DNA of 64,000 bases from Candidatus Phaeomarinobacter ectocarpi. GTDB lineage: Bacteria > Pseudomonadota > Alphaproteobacteria > CGMCC-115125. A program made the position numbers and the translations under genes. The stretch covers positions 504,438-568,437 of the forward strand of contig NZ_HG966617.1 of the NCBI RefSeq assembly GCF_000689395.1. The letters run 5' to 3'. Below, piece after piece: positions 54,375-63,031 of the stretch (position 1 is the first letter of the stretch; each line of letters starts with the position of its first letter). A model generated the notes under the pieces. That model ran no database searches. It was not told where the DNA came from and saw only the letters and a list, made by a program, of their open reading frames with translations.

Positions 54375-55985
54375 TTAGTCCTTGAGCGGCAAGGTGATCA
54401 CGGCGGCGACAACGCTGCCGCCATCGCGCGCCAGCTGAAGCGCGCCTCCATGAGCATCAAGCGCTTCGCGCAGAAGCTCAGCGGCAAATCCCGTGCGGGC
54501 ATCGGCCGGTGTCACCAGCGGATCTGAATCTTCAAGGCTGGCGGGCAGGGCAACCGGCTTGCCGGATGTTCCGTCAATGCGCACCGTCAGCCGTGCCTGT
54601 TTGCCGGTCTGGCGAAGAGACAGCCGCATCACGCTTCCATCGTCCGCGTCGCGCCCGATGCCTGCCACGAGCCGGTACAGGGCGCGTTGCAGCTTAGCGA
54701 GATCAATGCGCGCAACCAGCGGTGTCTGCGGTGCATCAACCGCCACATCCGGTCCACTGCCATCGCTGTCGCGCTGCAGGAAATGCGCGGTATTGCGGAC
54801 CAGTTTGATCAGATCGCAGGGCTCAGGCGTGCTGGCGCCGTTTGCATCCACGACGCTGAGCAGATCTTCCACCATGTCCAGCATGGCGCGGCCGGCATCC
54901 GAAATGGAGGCTGCGTATTCTGCGTGGCGAACCGGATCGGTTAGCTTGTCGTGCTGCAGCAGGTCGGCAAAACCCACGATATGCGTCAACGGCGTGCGCA
55001 GGTCATGACTGACCCGCGAGAAGAAACGGCCGGAACGCTTCAGCGCCGCATCGCGGCCGCTCTGGGCACTCTTGAGGGCCATTTCGAGTTTCCGGCGTAC
55101 GGTAATGTCCGTGAAGCTGGCCACGCGGGCGGGCACACCGCCGCGCTCCGTTTCAACCACATCAACCTCTGCAACGCGCGTTTCACCGCCCGGCTGCACA
55201 ATGGTGATTTCACCGCCTTTGCCGATTTCAAGATCAAACCGCTTGCCCATAAGCGTGTCAGCGGCCCGGCCCAGCAATTCCTCCGCAGCCGGATTAACAA
55301 ACGCCACGGCACCGTGGCGGTCCAGAACGACCATGGCGTCCGGCGCTTCTTGAACCAGCACCAGCGGGGCAGGGGCGTGAATCGGCTGGCGGGCCGTCTC
55401 GCTGCTCCCCGTCGTCGGGTGGGTGGGACGGGCCAGCTTGGCGTGGCGTGCCAGCGCCCGCGCAACGGCGCTGGACAATTCCGCACCGTTAAAGTCGCCG
55501 GCAGGTGTGAGATCCACGACCTCATCAGCGCCTGCTTCAATGGCCGACAGTTCAGCGGCGTCATCGAGCTGCCGCATCAACACAATGACCGGTGCATCGG
55601 GGCCGACGGCGCAAATGCGCTTCAACCGGCCAATGCCCGCGTCACTGGCGTCCAGTTCAACAACAATGGCGGTAAGACCGGGCACCAGAAGTTGATCAAG
55701 CCCCGCTCCCGGGCGGCTGTGGATAAGATCGACCGGCTTTGTACGGCGCGCGTCCAGAGCATCTGCGACCTGACGGGCAATGATGGCATCGTCACTGATA
55801 ACGCCCACGCTCTCACGGCGCGCAGGGATGTCCACCGGTGCAATGGCCAGATGGCTGGCGTCACCAGACATGTCCTGCCGTTTGGGCAGCAGACTGCCTT
55901 TCGCCAGTTTGGGGGCAAGCTTTGGGGCGCCCTTGGGGGCAGCCTTGCGGGGAATCACGGGTACTGAACTGTGCTGGGAGCGCAT
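54375..55985 (-). CDS. Histidine-kinase-like protein with degenerate ATPase domain
   Basis: The 536-aa product is cytoplasmic. After a basic Pro/Lys/Ala N-terminus (~50 residues) there is a receiver-like fold (SVGVISDDAIIARQVADAL, TAIVVELDASDAGI), a PAS domain (APDAMVVLDRHGAVAFVNPAAEEL) and a good HisKA helix with VSHDLRTPLTHIVGFADLL. The C-terminal region follows the HATPase layout but the N box reads ALYRLVAGIGRDAD (no Asn) and G1 reads VRIDGTSGKPV (no DxGxG). The G2 glycines are also gone (RTGFAAELLREAL). It probably cannot bind ATP conventionally and may act as a scaffold, phosphatase or pseudokinase. Confidence 0.8.
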   Translation of the reverse strand: MRSQHSSVPVIPRKAAPKGAPKLAPKLAKGSLLPKRQDMSGDASHLAIAPVDIPARRESVGVISDDAIIARQVADALDARRTKPVDLIHSRPGAGLDQLLVPGLTAIVVELDASDAGIGRLKRICAVGPDAPVIVLMRQLDDAAELSAIEAGADEVVDLTPAGDFNGAELSSAVARALARHAKLARPTHPTTGSSETARQPIHAPAPLVLVQEAPDAMVVLDRHGAVAFVNPAAEELLGRAADTLMGKRFDLEIGKGGEITIVQPGGETRVAEVDVVETERGGVPARVASFTDITVRRKLEMALKSAQSGRDAALKRSGRFFSRVSHDLRTPLTHIVGFADLLQHDKLTDPVRHAEYAASISDAGRAMLDMVEDLLSVVDANGASTPEPCDLIKLVRNTAHFLQRDSDGSGPDVAVDAPQTPLVARIDLAKLQRALYRLVAGIGRDADDGSVMRLSLRQTGKQARLTVRIDGTSGKPVALPASLEDSDPLVTPADARTGFAAELLREALDAHGGALQLARDGGSVVAAVITLPLKD

Positions 55986-56160
55986 AAACCGCCTGCAGGC
56001 CTCATGTTTTTAGGGTCGGACAGGCGCTTGTGCGCGAATCCGTGAATCAAACATGAACATTGATGGTAAACACGGAGTAAATGATTGGTGGCCGGATTAA
56101 GGCACCGTTAGCCTTGATGACCTGCCCGTTAACACCTTGAGTGGTGAAAATCCTTTGAAA

Positions 56161-56205
56161 AGCGCCTGCTTGCGGGGCCATGGGCCCCTGCGCTAGGTAA
56201 GGCGC
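56161..56205 (+). promoter_or_regulatory. Overlapping hairpins in the hisS leader
   Basis: GGGGCC (56174-56179) pairs with GGCCCC (56183-56188). AGCGC (56161-56165) pairs with GCGCT (56190-56194), closing a longer stem. GCGCC (56162-56166) could instead pair with GGCGC (56201-56205), so two exclusive folds exist 33 bp before the hisS GTG. Attenuation or translational control is possible. No leader peptide is obvious. Confidence 0.35.
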
Positions 56206-56237
56206 CCAACCCCTAACCAGCCGGAAAAAAATCCAAA

Positions 56238-57737
56238 GTGGCCAAGAAGCAAAAGCAGTTCCGCCCCAAGGCACGCCTTCCCAAAGGCCTGCGCGATTTG
56301 CGCGCCGATGATGTGGCGGCCCGCCGGGCCATGCTCGCGACCATCATGCAGGTCTATGAGTCCTATGGGTTTGATCCGCTGGAAACATCCGCTTTTGAAT
56401 ATGCAGATGCCCTGGGCAAGTTTTTGCCGGATGCTGACCGTCCCAATGAAGGTGTGTTCAGCTTTCAGGATGATGACGACCAGTGGCTGTCCCTGCGCTA
56501 CGACCTGACCGCGCCGCTGGCCCGCATGGTGGCTGAAAACTACGAGACCGTGCCAAAGCCGTTTCGCCGCTATCAGACCGGCCAGGTCTGGCGCAACGAA
56601 AAGCCCGGCCCCGGCCGCTTCCGTGAATTTACCCAGTGCGATGCGGACAGTGTCGGTGCACCGGAAATGGCCGCAGACGCAGAGCTGTGCGCCATGGTGT
56701 CAGACGCACTGGAAGCCGTCGGCATTCCGCGTGGCGACTATGTGGTGCGGGTCAACAACCGCAAGATCCTCGACGGTGTGCTGGAGACAATCGGCGTGCC
56801 TGCAGGAGAAGAAGGCGCACTGCAGCGCATGACCGTGCTGCGCGCCATCGACAAGCTGGATAGGCTGGGCGCCGACGGCGTGAAGCTGCTGCTGGGCGAC
56901 GGCCGCAAGGATGACTCCGGCGACTTCACCAAGGGTGCAGGCCTCAATAGCGATCAGGCCGATACAGTTTTAGCCTTTGTGGGCGCTGGGGATGAGGACC
57001 GCTCCAAGGTGCTCGACACCTTGCGTGGCCTTGTCGGCACAAGTGAAACAGGCTTGGCCGGTGTGGCTGAGCTTGAAGAGATTGCCACCCTTCTGGATGC
57101 GACAGGCTATGGCCCGGACCGCATCCTGTTTGACCCTGCCGTGGTGCGCGGTCTTGGTTACTACACGGGCCCCGTGTTTGAAGCGGAACTGACCTTCGAT
57201 GTGAAGGACGAGAAGGGCAACCCGATCCGCTTTGGCTCCATCGGCGGTGGTGGCCGCTATGATGACCTCGTCAGCCGCTTCAAGGGCACGCCCATTCCGG
57301 CCACTGGTGTCTCCATCGGTGTGGATCGCCTGCTCGCGGCGCTGGAAGCTCTGGGCCGCAACAAGACCAAATCACTCACCCCGCCCGTCGTGGTGCTGCC
57401 CTTGGACAAGGACCGCATGGCCGACTACCAGCGCATGGTCTTTGATCTGCGCAATGCGGGCATCCGCGCTGAAATGTATCTCGGCGGTGCCGGTATGCGG
57501 GCACAGCTGAAATATGCGGACAAACGCGGTGCGCCGGTGGCTGTCATTCAGGGCTCTGATGAGTTCGAAAAGGGCGAGATCACCCTCAAGGACCTGGTCC
57601 TGGGGGCGGAACTGTCCAAGGAGATCGAGGACAACACCACCTGGCGCGAAGACCAGCCCGCGCAGGTGTCCGTCTCCGCCGATGGCCTCATTCAGGCCGT
57701 GAAGGATATGCTGGCCAGGCCTCATATGCAGGCCTGA
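56238..57737 (+). CDS. hisS: Histidyl-tRNA synthetase, divergent alphaproteobacterial type
   Basis: A class II synthetase of 499 aa, longer than the ~425-aa bacterial norm. Motif 1 region [15 protein letters not shown], then [12 protein letters not shown]. Motif 2 reads [29 protein letters not shown], where bacterial enzymes usually have RHERPQKGRYRQFHQ. HisA-type [14 protein letters not shown] and motif 3 [12 protein letters not shown] are present, and an anticodon-binding domain follows ([22 protein letters not shown]). The unusual motif 2 fits a synthetase adapted to tRNA-His lacking G-1, the type encoded at 45263. GTG 56238 is the only reasonable start. Leads the hisS-hisZ-hisG cluster. 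Confidence 0.94.
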   Translation: MAKKQKQFRPKARLPKGLRDLRADDVAARRAMLATIMQVYESYGFDPLETSAFEYADALGKFLPDADRPNEGVFSFQDDDDQWLSLRYDLTAPLARMVAENYETVPKPFRRYQTGQVWRNEKPGPGRFREFTQCDADSVGAPEMAADAELCAMVSDALEAVGIPRGDYVVRVNNRKILDGVLETIGVPAGEEGALQRMTVLRAIDKLDRLGADGVKLLLGDGRKDDSGDFTKGAGLNSDQADTVLAFVGAGDEDRSKVLDTLRGLVGTSETGLAGVAELEEIATLLDATGYGPDRILFDPAVVRGLGYYTGPVFEAELTFDVKDEKGNPIRFGSIGGGGRYDDLVSRFKGTPIPATGVSIGVDRLLAALEALGRNKTKSLTPPVVVLPLDKDRMADYQRMVFDLRNAGIRAEMYLGGAGMRAQLKYADKRGAPVAVIQGSDEFEKGEITLKDLVLGAELSKEIEDNTTWREDQPAQVSVSADGLIQAVKDMLARPHMQA

Positions 57738-57740
57738 GCG

Positions 57741-57849
57741 TCCCGTTTTACGACTGCGACTAAGCTAAACTCACGCAATAAGAGATAAAATGTCCCGAAA
57801 ACGGGATGTTATAGCCGAAATATTTTTGTGACTTGCATGAAAACAGGAC
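57741..57849 (+). promoter_or_regulatory. Three TCCYGTTTT sites upstream of hisZ
   Basis: TCCCGTTTT lies at 57741-57749 (plus). The same word on the minus strand is at 57798-57806, inside a TCCCG-AAAA-CGGGA palindrome starting at 57793. TCCTGTTTT on the minus strand is at 57841-57849 and overlaps the AGGA ribosome-binding site of hisZ. Three copies in 110 bp directly before a gene encoding its own HTH domain suggest operator sites for autoregulation. This is inference from sequence pattern only. Confidence 0.55.
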
Positions 57850-57852
57850 ACA

Positions 57853-59337
57853 ATGTATTTCACGGCCATGACAAACGATGCTCTCAGTTTTGCTGCCATC
57901 ATTTCCGAATGGGGCAAGCCCGCCGATTTCGCCCGGGCCCTAGGCCAGGATGATGGCGGCGACCTTGCCCGCAAATGGCGCCGCCGCGACAGCATTCCCC
58001 AGGAATGGTGGCCTGCGGTCATTGATGCCGCGCGCCGTGACGGCAAGCCGGTGGATGCGGAGCGTCTTCTGCGGGCCCAGCGCAATGCGGTGTCGCGCAA
58101 GTCAGGCGATGGCGGGGATCATGCGCCGGTCATTGAAAGTCCGGACCCGGAGCGTCCGGCGTCGGGCTATGACGCCTCCTCGCTGGAGGCGCTGGACGCA
58201 CAGGCGCAAAGCGTCAAGGCCGTGTTCAATCAGGCCGGCTATGTGCCCGTCGAGCCACCGACCATGCAGCCCGCCGACATCTTTCTTAATCGCTCCGGCG
58301 AAGACATCCGTCAGCGGACCTATGTGTTTCAGGACCCCGGTGGCGAAGAATGGTGCCTGCGTCCTGATCTGACGATCCCCACCTGCCGCATGTATCTCGA
58401 GCGCGATCCCGAAGGGCACAGCGAAGCCAAGCTTTGCTACAACGGCCCCGCCTATCGCTATCAGCCGCCAAGTGCGGGCAAGCCGGTGGAGTTTCTGCAG
58501 GCAGGCGTTGAACATATTGGCGGCGCAAGCACGCCGGAGGCTGACGCCGAAATCGTGGCCATCGCCATTGATGCGATCCAGAGCGCGGGCCTTAAATCAT
58601 TCGGCACGACGCTGGGCGACCTTGGGCTGTTCGGTGCGCTGGTGGACAAGCTGGACCTGCCGCAAAGCTGGCGCGGACGCCTGAAGCGTCACATCTGGCG
58701 TCCCGCCTATTTTGACGAGATCCTCACACGGCTCACCGACGCGGAATCCATGCCAGTCACGCCCAACACCAATCAGGCGTTGCTGGCAGCGCTGGATGTC
58801 ATGGAGCCAGAACGCGCCCGCGACGTGGTGCAGGACGTATTGGCGCTGGCTGGCATTTCAGCCGTAGGCGGACGAACCGTCACGGAAATTTCGGAACGCT
58901 TTTTGGAACAGGCCGCAGGCGCTGCCAGTGCTGAACTGTCCCGCGAAACAGCCGACGCCATCCGCGCCTTCCTGGCGATCTCGGCGCCATGCACCACGGC
59001 AGTTGATGAAATTGCCCATGTGGCAAAGGCCGCCGGCGTGTCGCTGGACGACGAGCTGGAATCCATCGCCCGGCGGATTGATGTGATCTGCGGCAAGGGC
59101 GTCAACCGCAATGACATTACCTTTGATGCCGATTTCGGCCGCAAGGAAGAGTACTACACGGGCTTCGTCTTCGAGCTGCGCGTGGAGGCGCTCGGCGCAT
59201 CGCGGCAGGTTGCCGGTGGTGGCCGCTATGACGGCCTGCTCAAGAGCCTGGGCAGTCCCCGCAATGTCCCCGCCGTTGGCTGCGCCATCCGCACCGAACG
59301 ATTGCTGGCGGCCGTCGGCCTGGAGGCACGCTCATGA
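57853..59337 (+). CDS. hisZ: ATP-phosphoribosyltransferase regulatory subunit HisZ fused to an N-terminal HTH domain
   Basis: HisZ is a HisRS-like, catalytically inactive paralogue that gives HisG its histidine feedback. Residues ~105-494 are HisZ: QPADIFLNRSGEDIRQRTYVF, CLRPDLTIPTCRMYLE, YRYQPPS, EFLQAGVEHIG and the closing GGGRYDGLLKSLG. Residues ~14-80 are extra: FAAIISEWGKPADFARALG, then ARKWRRRDSIPQEWWPAVIDAARR, a Cro-like helix-turn-helix of the kind found alone in alphaproteobacterial and phage regulators. No stop or alternative ATG separates the two parts. ATG 57853 has ACAGGACA upstream. Its 3' end overlaps hisG by 4 bp. Confidence 0.88.
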   Translation: MYFTAMTNDALSFAAIISEWGKPADFARALGQDDGGDLARKWRRRDSIPQEWWPAVIDAARRDGKPVDAERLLRAQRNAVSRKSGDGGDHAPVIESPDPERPASGYDASSLEALDAQAQSVKAVFNQAGYVPVEPPTMQPADIFLNRSGEDIRQRTYVFQDPGGEEWCLRPDLTIPTCRMYLERDPEGHSEAKLCYNGPAYRYQPPSAGKPVEFLQAGVEHIGGASTPEADAEIVAIAIDAIQSAGLKSFGTTLGDLGLFGALVDKLDLPQSWRGRLKRHIWRPAYFDEILTRLTDAESMPVTPNTNQALLAALDVMEPERARDVVQDVLALAGISAVGGRTVTEISERFLEQAAGAASAELSRETADAIRAFLAISAPCTTAVDEIAHVAKAAGVSLDDELESIARRIDVICGKGVNRNDITFDADFGRKEEYYTGFVFELRVEALGASRQVAGGGRYDGLLKSLGSPRNVPAVGCAIRTERLLAAVGLEARS

Positions 59338-60341
59338 GCACGTCAGACAAGAGCAACGAAACGGAAGACCGCCTGGTCATCGCGGTGCCGTCAAAAGGCC
59401 GCCTGCAGGAAAAGGCCATGGAGTTCTTTGGTCAGGCCGGCAGCCCGATCAAGAAGTCCGGATCATCGCGCGAATATGTCGGTCGTCTCGGCGGCGTGCC
59501 CAATGCGGATGTGGCGTTTCTCTCCGCCAGCGAAATTGCTGGGGCGCTTGGGTCCGGTCAGGTGCATCTGGGCATTACCGGCGAAGACCTGCTGGAAGAA
59601 AAACTACCCGACCCCAAGAGTGCCGTTCACATCATCAAGCCGCTTGGCTTTGGCCATGCGGATGTGGTGGTTGCCGTGCCGCAATCATGGATTGACGTGC
59701 GCACCATGGCGGATTTTGACGACGTGGCCATTGCCTATCACGCCCGCCACGGCGAGCGCGTGCGCATTGCCACCAAATATCTGCGCCTGACGCGCAACTT
59801 CTTTGCCGCCCACGGCCTTGCGGACTATCGCATTGTGGAAAGCGCGGGCGCCACGGAAGGCGCACCCGCTGGCGGCACGGCTGAGGCGATTGTGGACATC
59901 ACCTCCACCGGCGCAACGCTGGCCGCCAACAACCTCAAAATTCTCGATGACGGCGTGATCCTCAAGAGTGAGGCAAACCTCATCGCCTCGCGGACGGCGA
60001 CGTGGGGTCCCAATGCCCGAGCGGCGGCATCCAAGATTCTCGAAATGATCGAGGCGGTAGCCCGTGCGAAAAATGTCGTGGAAGTGCGTTTCCTGCATGA
60101 CGTGTCAGACACAAAACTCCTGCGTGACCTCGAAGAGCAGCACAACGCCCGCGTGCCGTTCCCCTATGACGAGGATGGCGCGCGCGTGTCCCTGATCATG
60201 CATGTGCCCGACGCCAAGGTGCATGACGTGGTCTCGCATCTGTATGCGGCGGGCAAGGATGCTGTAACTGTCACAGAACCGCGCTACATTTTTCAGCGTG
60301 GCAATCCATTGATGGCAGCGCTGGAAACAAAGCTGGGCTAG
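59334..60341 (+). CDS. hisG: ATP phosphoribosyltransferase catalytic subunit
   Basis: First enzyme of histidine synthesis, condensing ATP and PRPP. The 335-aa form is longer than the ~210-aa short HisG that usually partners HisZ, but matches the alphaproteobacterial version. LVIAVPSKGRLQEKAMEFFG opens the domain and GTAEAIVDITSTGATLAANNL is the PRPP-binding loop. A C-terminal extension (VRFLHDVSDTKLLRDLEEQHN, VSLIMHVPDAKVHDVVSHLYAAGKDAV) forms an ACT-like fold. The ATGA overlap with hisZ implies coupled translation and a stoichiometric HisZ-HisG complex. Confidence 0.92.
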   Translation: MSTSDKSNETEDRLVIAVPSKGRLQEKAMEFFGQAGSPIKKSGSSREYVGRLGGVPNADVAFLSASEIAGALGSGQVHLGITGEDLLEEKLPDPKSAVHIIKPLGFGHADVVVAVPQSWIDVRTMADFDDVAIAYHARHGERVRIATKYLRLTRNFFAAHGLADYRIVESAGATEGAPAGGTAEAIVDITSTGATLAANNLKILDDGVILKSEANLIASRTATWGPNARAAASKILEMIEAVARAKNVVEVRFLHDVSDTKLLRDLEEQHNARVPFPYDEDGARVSLIMHVPDAKVHDVVSHLYAAGKDAVTVTEPRYIFQRGNPLMAALETKLG

Positions 60342-60402
60342 GCTTGCCGCACACGGACGTGTCCCGCGACCTGTCCCGTGATGTGCCACAAGGAGGCTTG
60401 CC

Positions 60403-61308
60403 ATGCGTCCCGCCCTCGATCTGCCGCCGCTTCCCCTCGACGCGTGGGAAGACACCAAGGAAACCCTGCATCTGTTTTTGCAGATAGTCGGCAAGATCAG
60501 GCTCAAGACCCATCCCAAGCTGAACCACTGGTGGCACGTGACGCTCTACCCGTCGTCGCGCGGCGTCACGACCCGGCGTATCCCCTATGGCGGTGTGGAT
60601 TTCGAGATCGGTTTTGATTTCATCGACCACACCCTGACGGTCACCCGCTGTGACGGCGGCGAACGCAGCTTTGCTCTGGGGGGTCTCAGCGTCGCTGATT
60701 TCTACGCCAGCGTATTTGGCGCGCTGTCGGAACTTGGGATCGACGTCCAGATTCACGCGGTCCCCTACGACCGTCCGTACACAACACCCTTTGCTCAAGA
60801 TACGGATCATAGGACGTATGACGGTGACAAGGTGCATGCCTATTGGCGTGCCCTGTCACAGATTGCGACGGTGTTTGAAGAGTTCCGCGGCCGCTTCCTT
60901 GGCAAGTCAACGCCGGTGCATCTGTTCTGGCATTCCTTCGACCTGGCGCTCACCCGCTTCTCCGGCAAGAAAGCGCCGCCCATGGAGGGTGGCACCAATG
61001 CCGACAGGGAAGCCTACAGCCACGAGGTCATTTCCTTTGGCTGGTGGGCCGGTGACGACCAGGTACGCGAGGCAGCGTTCTACTCCTACACAGCGCCCGA
61101 GCCGGACGGTGTAGAGACCCAGCCCCTTGAGCCAGCTGACGCGGTATGGAATGACGCCGGTGGCTCCCACATGGCCTTCCTCACCTATGAGGCCGTGCGC
61201 CAAAGTGCCGACCCGCGCGCAACCCTGCTGGCTTTCCTCGAAAGCGCCTATCAGGCAGGTGCGACAAAGGCCGGCTGGCCGGTGGCGGACTTCACGCACC
61301 AGGTCTAG
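60403..61308 (+). CDS. DUF5996 family protein
   Basis: A 301-aa protein of the uncharacterised DUF5996 family: LPLDAWEDTKETLHLFLQIVGKIRL, NHWWHVTLYPSSRGVTTRRIPYG, VDFEIGFDFIDH, FRGRFLGKSTPVHLFWHSFDLALTRFSGKKAP. It has no signal peptide or membrane segment and is rich in conserved Trp and His, suggesting a ligand or metal site. It follows hisG by 61 bp on the same strand. Function unknown in the family. Confidence 0.8.
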   Translation: MRPALDLPPLPLDAWEDTKETLHLFLQIVGKIRLKTHPKLNHWWHVTLYPSSRGVTTRRIPYGGVDFEIGFDFIDHTLTVTRCDGGERSFALGGLSVADFYASVFGALSELGIDVQIHAVPYDRPYTTPFAQDTDHRTYDGDKVHAYWRALSQIATVFEEFRGRFLGKSTPVHLFWHSFDLALTRFSGKKAPPMEGGTNADREAYSHEVISFGWWAGDDQVREAAFYSYTAPEPDGVETQPLEPADAVWNDAGGSHMAFLTYEAVRQSADPRATLLAFLESAYQAGATKAGWPVADFTHQV

Positions 61309-61316
61309 AGCAACGT

Positions 61317-61709
61317 CTAGCGCCAAAGACGATCAATCTGCCGGAGATGATCCCGCTGGATGCGCAACCGCACCGCGAGGCGTGCGCAGGCGGCTGTGCC
61401 ACACCACCGTCGGTGCGCTGCGATGTGGTTCAGGTTGTTGATGGCATGATCAAGGTCGAAGATGGCACCGCTCCAGCTGCGTTCCTCCGCCAGGGCGGTC
61501 AGAATTTCCCTGTGGGCATCCATGGCGCGGGCTGCAAAATCCGGGATGTCTGACACGGCATCGGGATTTGCCGCCCTCAGCTTTGCCAGCACCCGAGGCG
61601 CACAGCGCAAGACCTTGATGCGGTTGAGCACATCGAGCTCAACCCGGTTGACGTGAAGTCCCGCCTTGAGACGGGACCGGTTGAAAGGCTGCGGCAAAAA
61701 ACTGTCCAT
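61317..61709 (-). CDS. Hypothetical protein, Arg/His-rich
   Basis: A 130-aa basic protein, mostly helical by composition (RVLAKLRAANPDAVSDIPDFAARAMDAHREILTALAEE). It contains HAINNLNHIAAHRRWCG with clustered His/Asn and a Cys pair nearby. No family recognised. The gene is convergent with the DUF5996 gene (8-bp gap). No Shine-Dalgarno is evident before ATG 61709, so its reality rests on length and codon regularity. Confidence 0.5.
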   Translation of the reverse strand: MDSFLPQPFNRSRLKAGLHVNRVELDVLNRIKVLRCAPRVLAKLRAANPDAVSDIPDFAARAMDAHREILTALAEERSWSGAIFDLDHAINNLNHIAAHRRWCGTAACARLAVRLRIQRDHLRQIDRLWR

Positions 61710-61908
61710 GCAGCCAGTGTCTCATTGCAGCTGGGGACCGGGGATAGAGTTTTTCTCAAATTTCCGCTTGTTGGCTGACTGGTGGTCTTCGCCTTAAACA
61801 GTGGACAATAGGTCCCATCAGCCCGGACATACCGCTTCTTCGCAGACTTCTCTGGTGTTTTGGTGGTTTCCCTGCTCCTAGACTTAGAGCTATGCAATTG
61901 AAGAACTC

Positions 61909-62859
61909 TTAGCTGGTCACTTTTCGGGTCACTCTCGGCCCCGCAGATGTGGCTCGCACCCGTTTGGTCTGCATGAGTTTTGCAATCCGATCTTCTTCGA
62001 CCTCGATTCGGTCGCATGCACCATCTGCATACTCAACCACGAGAAACATTGGGCTCCAGTCTGCCAAAAACCGCTCGGGACCTATTCCGTTAGGCGAACC
62101 AAAGTTTTCAGATTCAAGCAAAACGCGGGCTTTGTAGGGAACAGGGTTCACTTCTTTTGGCAGAACACGGTCGCCTCCTAGTTTGACCCGCATTTGTAGA
62201 CGACGGCCAGTTACAGCAGACTCCAAATAGGCATCCTTAATCTCAGTGGCCCGCTGTGCTGCGTTCAGATTTACACCAGAAAACAGGGCGCTAATGATGG
62301 CTTCTCCACCTAGAATTGGCTTCTTGTTGAACGTGGGGCCATCGGCCCATTCAACTCGGAGACCATGAATTGGTGATCGCCTCAATTGGTGTGAGGAAAA
62401 GCCATCTTCGATGGTAGGCCACGGGCCCATGTCTCTACCCCAATGTTCGATAAACGCCCCACGGCCATCGCTATTGTTTGCCATCACATATGTATGCGGG
62501 GTTCGATCGGCGCTTGGTTTTGCCGAGCGCCCCGAACTCGCCAAGAATTTTTCGACAGCTTCTTGCAGGAGCGATCTGTGGTCGTTATTGCGGTTGATTG
62601 TGCCACTGCTGTGGTCATGGGCTCGGACTGTTTTGGTTCGGTTGGGTTTATTGATGACTATCAAAACGGCCACAGAAAAACCGATTAGTATGAATGCTCC
62701 ATAGCCTTCGATCCAGCCTAAGTACTCTGTGGCCCATGTATTCACAGTCTTGGCAGCTTCAGGAAGACCTATTAGGTCCATCAGCATGCCGCCCCACTTT
62801 GTGGCAGCCGCTAGTATAGCCGAACTAGAAGCAATAACGTTTGAAACCAACTTCCGCAT
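61909..62859 (-). CDS. Hypothetical membrane-anchored protein
   Basis: The 316-aa product has one or two N-terminal hydrophobic segments (including GYGAFILIGFSVAVLIVIN) and a ~230-residue soluble domain with no motif I recognise (GDRVLPKEVNPVPYKARVLLESENF, WSPMFLVVEYADGACDRIEVEEDR). GC content and codon use are clearly lower than in neighbours, suggesting recent acquisition. The ~200 bp after it (61710-61908) hold no ORF I trust. Confidence 0.6.
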   Translation of the reverse strand: MRKLVSNVIASSSAILAAATKWGGMLMDLIGLPEAAKTVNTWATEYLGWIEGYGAFILIGFSVAVLIVINKPNRTKTVRAHDHSSGTINRNNDHRSLLQEAVEKFLASSGRSAKPSADRTPHTYVMANNSDGRGAFIEHWGRDMGPWPTIEDGFSSHQLRRSPIHGLRVEWADGPTFNKKPILGGEAIISALFSGVNLNAAQRATEIKDAYLESAVTGRRLQMRVKLGGDRVLPKEVNPVPYKARVLLESENFGSPNGIGPERFLADWSPMFLVVEYADGACDRIEVEEDRIAKLMQTKRVRATSAGPRVTRKVTS

Positions 62860-62956
62860 GCTCTCGACCTTTGCGACTTCTGATTACGTATGTGAGTCTT
62901 AGGACAGTATAGATGTGTCTTTGGGAAAATAGCCTCCGGCCCCTCCAATCAAAGCA

Positions 62957-62989
62957 CAAAAAAAGGGCGGCTCTCACGAGCCGCCCTTT
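62957..62989 (-). terminator. Rho-independent terminator of groL
   Basis: A 12-bp perfect stem, AAAGGGCGGCTC (62962-62973) with GAGCCGCCCTTT (62978-62989), loop TCAC. On the minus strand it is followed by a T-run. It lies ~43 bp past the groL stop at 63032. Confidence 0.92.
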
Positions 62990-63031
62990 CCGTATGTTCG
63001 CTGAGCTCATGAGGCTCAGGCGACGTGATGC

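Noticed and set aside
61710..61908. Minus-strand frame between the two hypothetical genes (SKSRSRETTKTPEKSAKKR...)
   Set aside because: The frame overlaps both neighbours, lacks a start with a Shine-Dalgarno and shows no domain.
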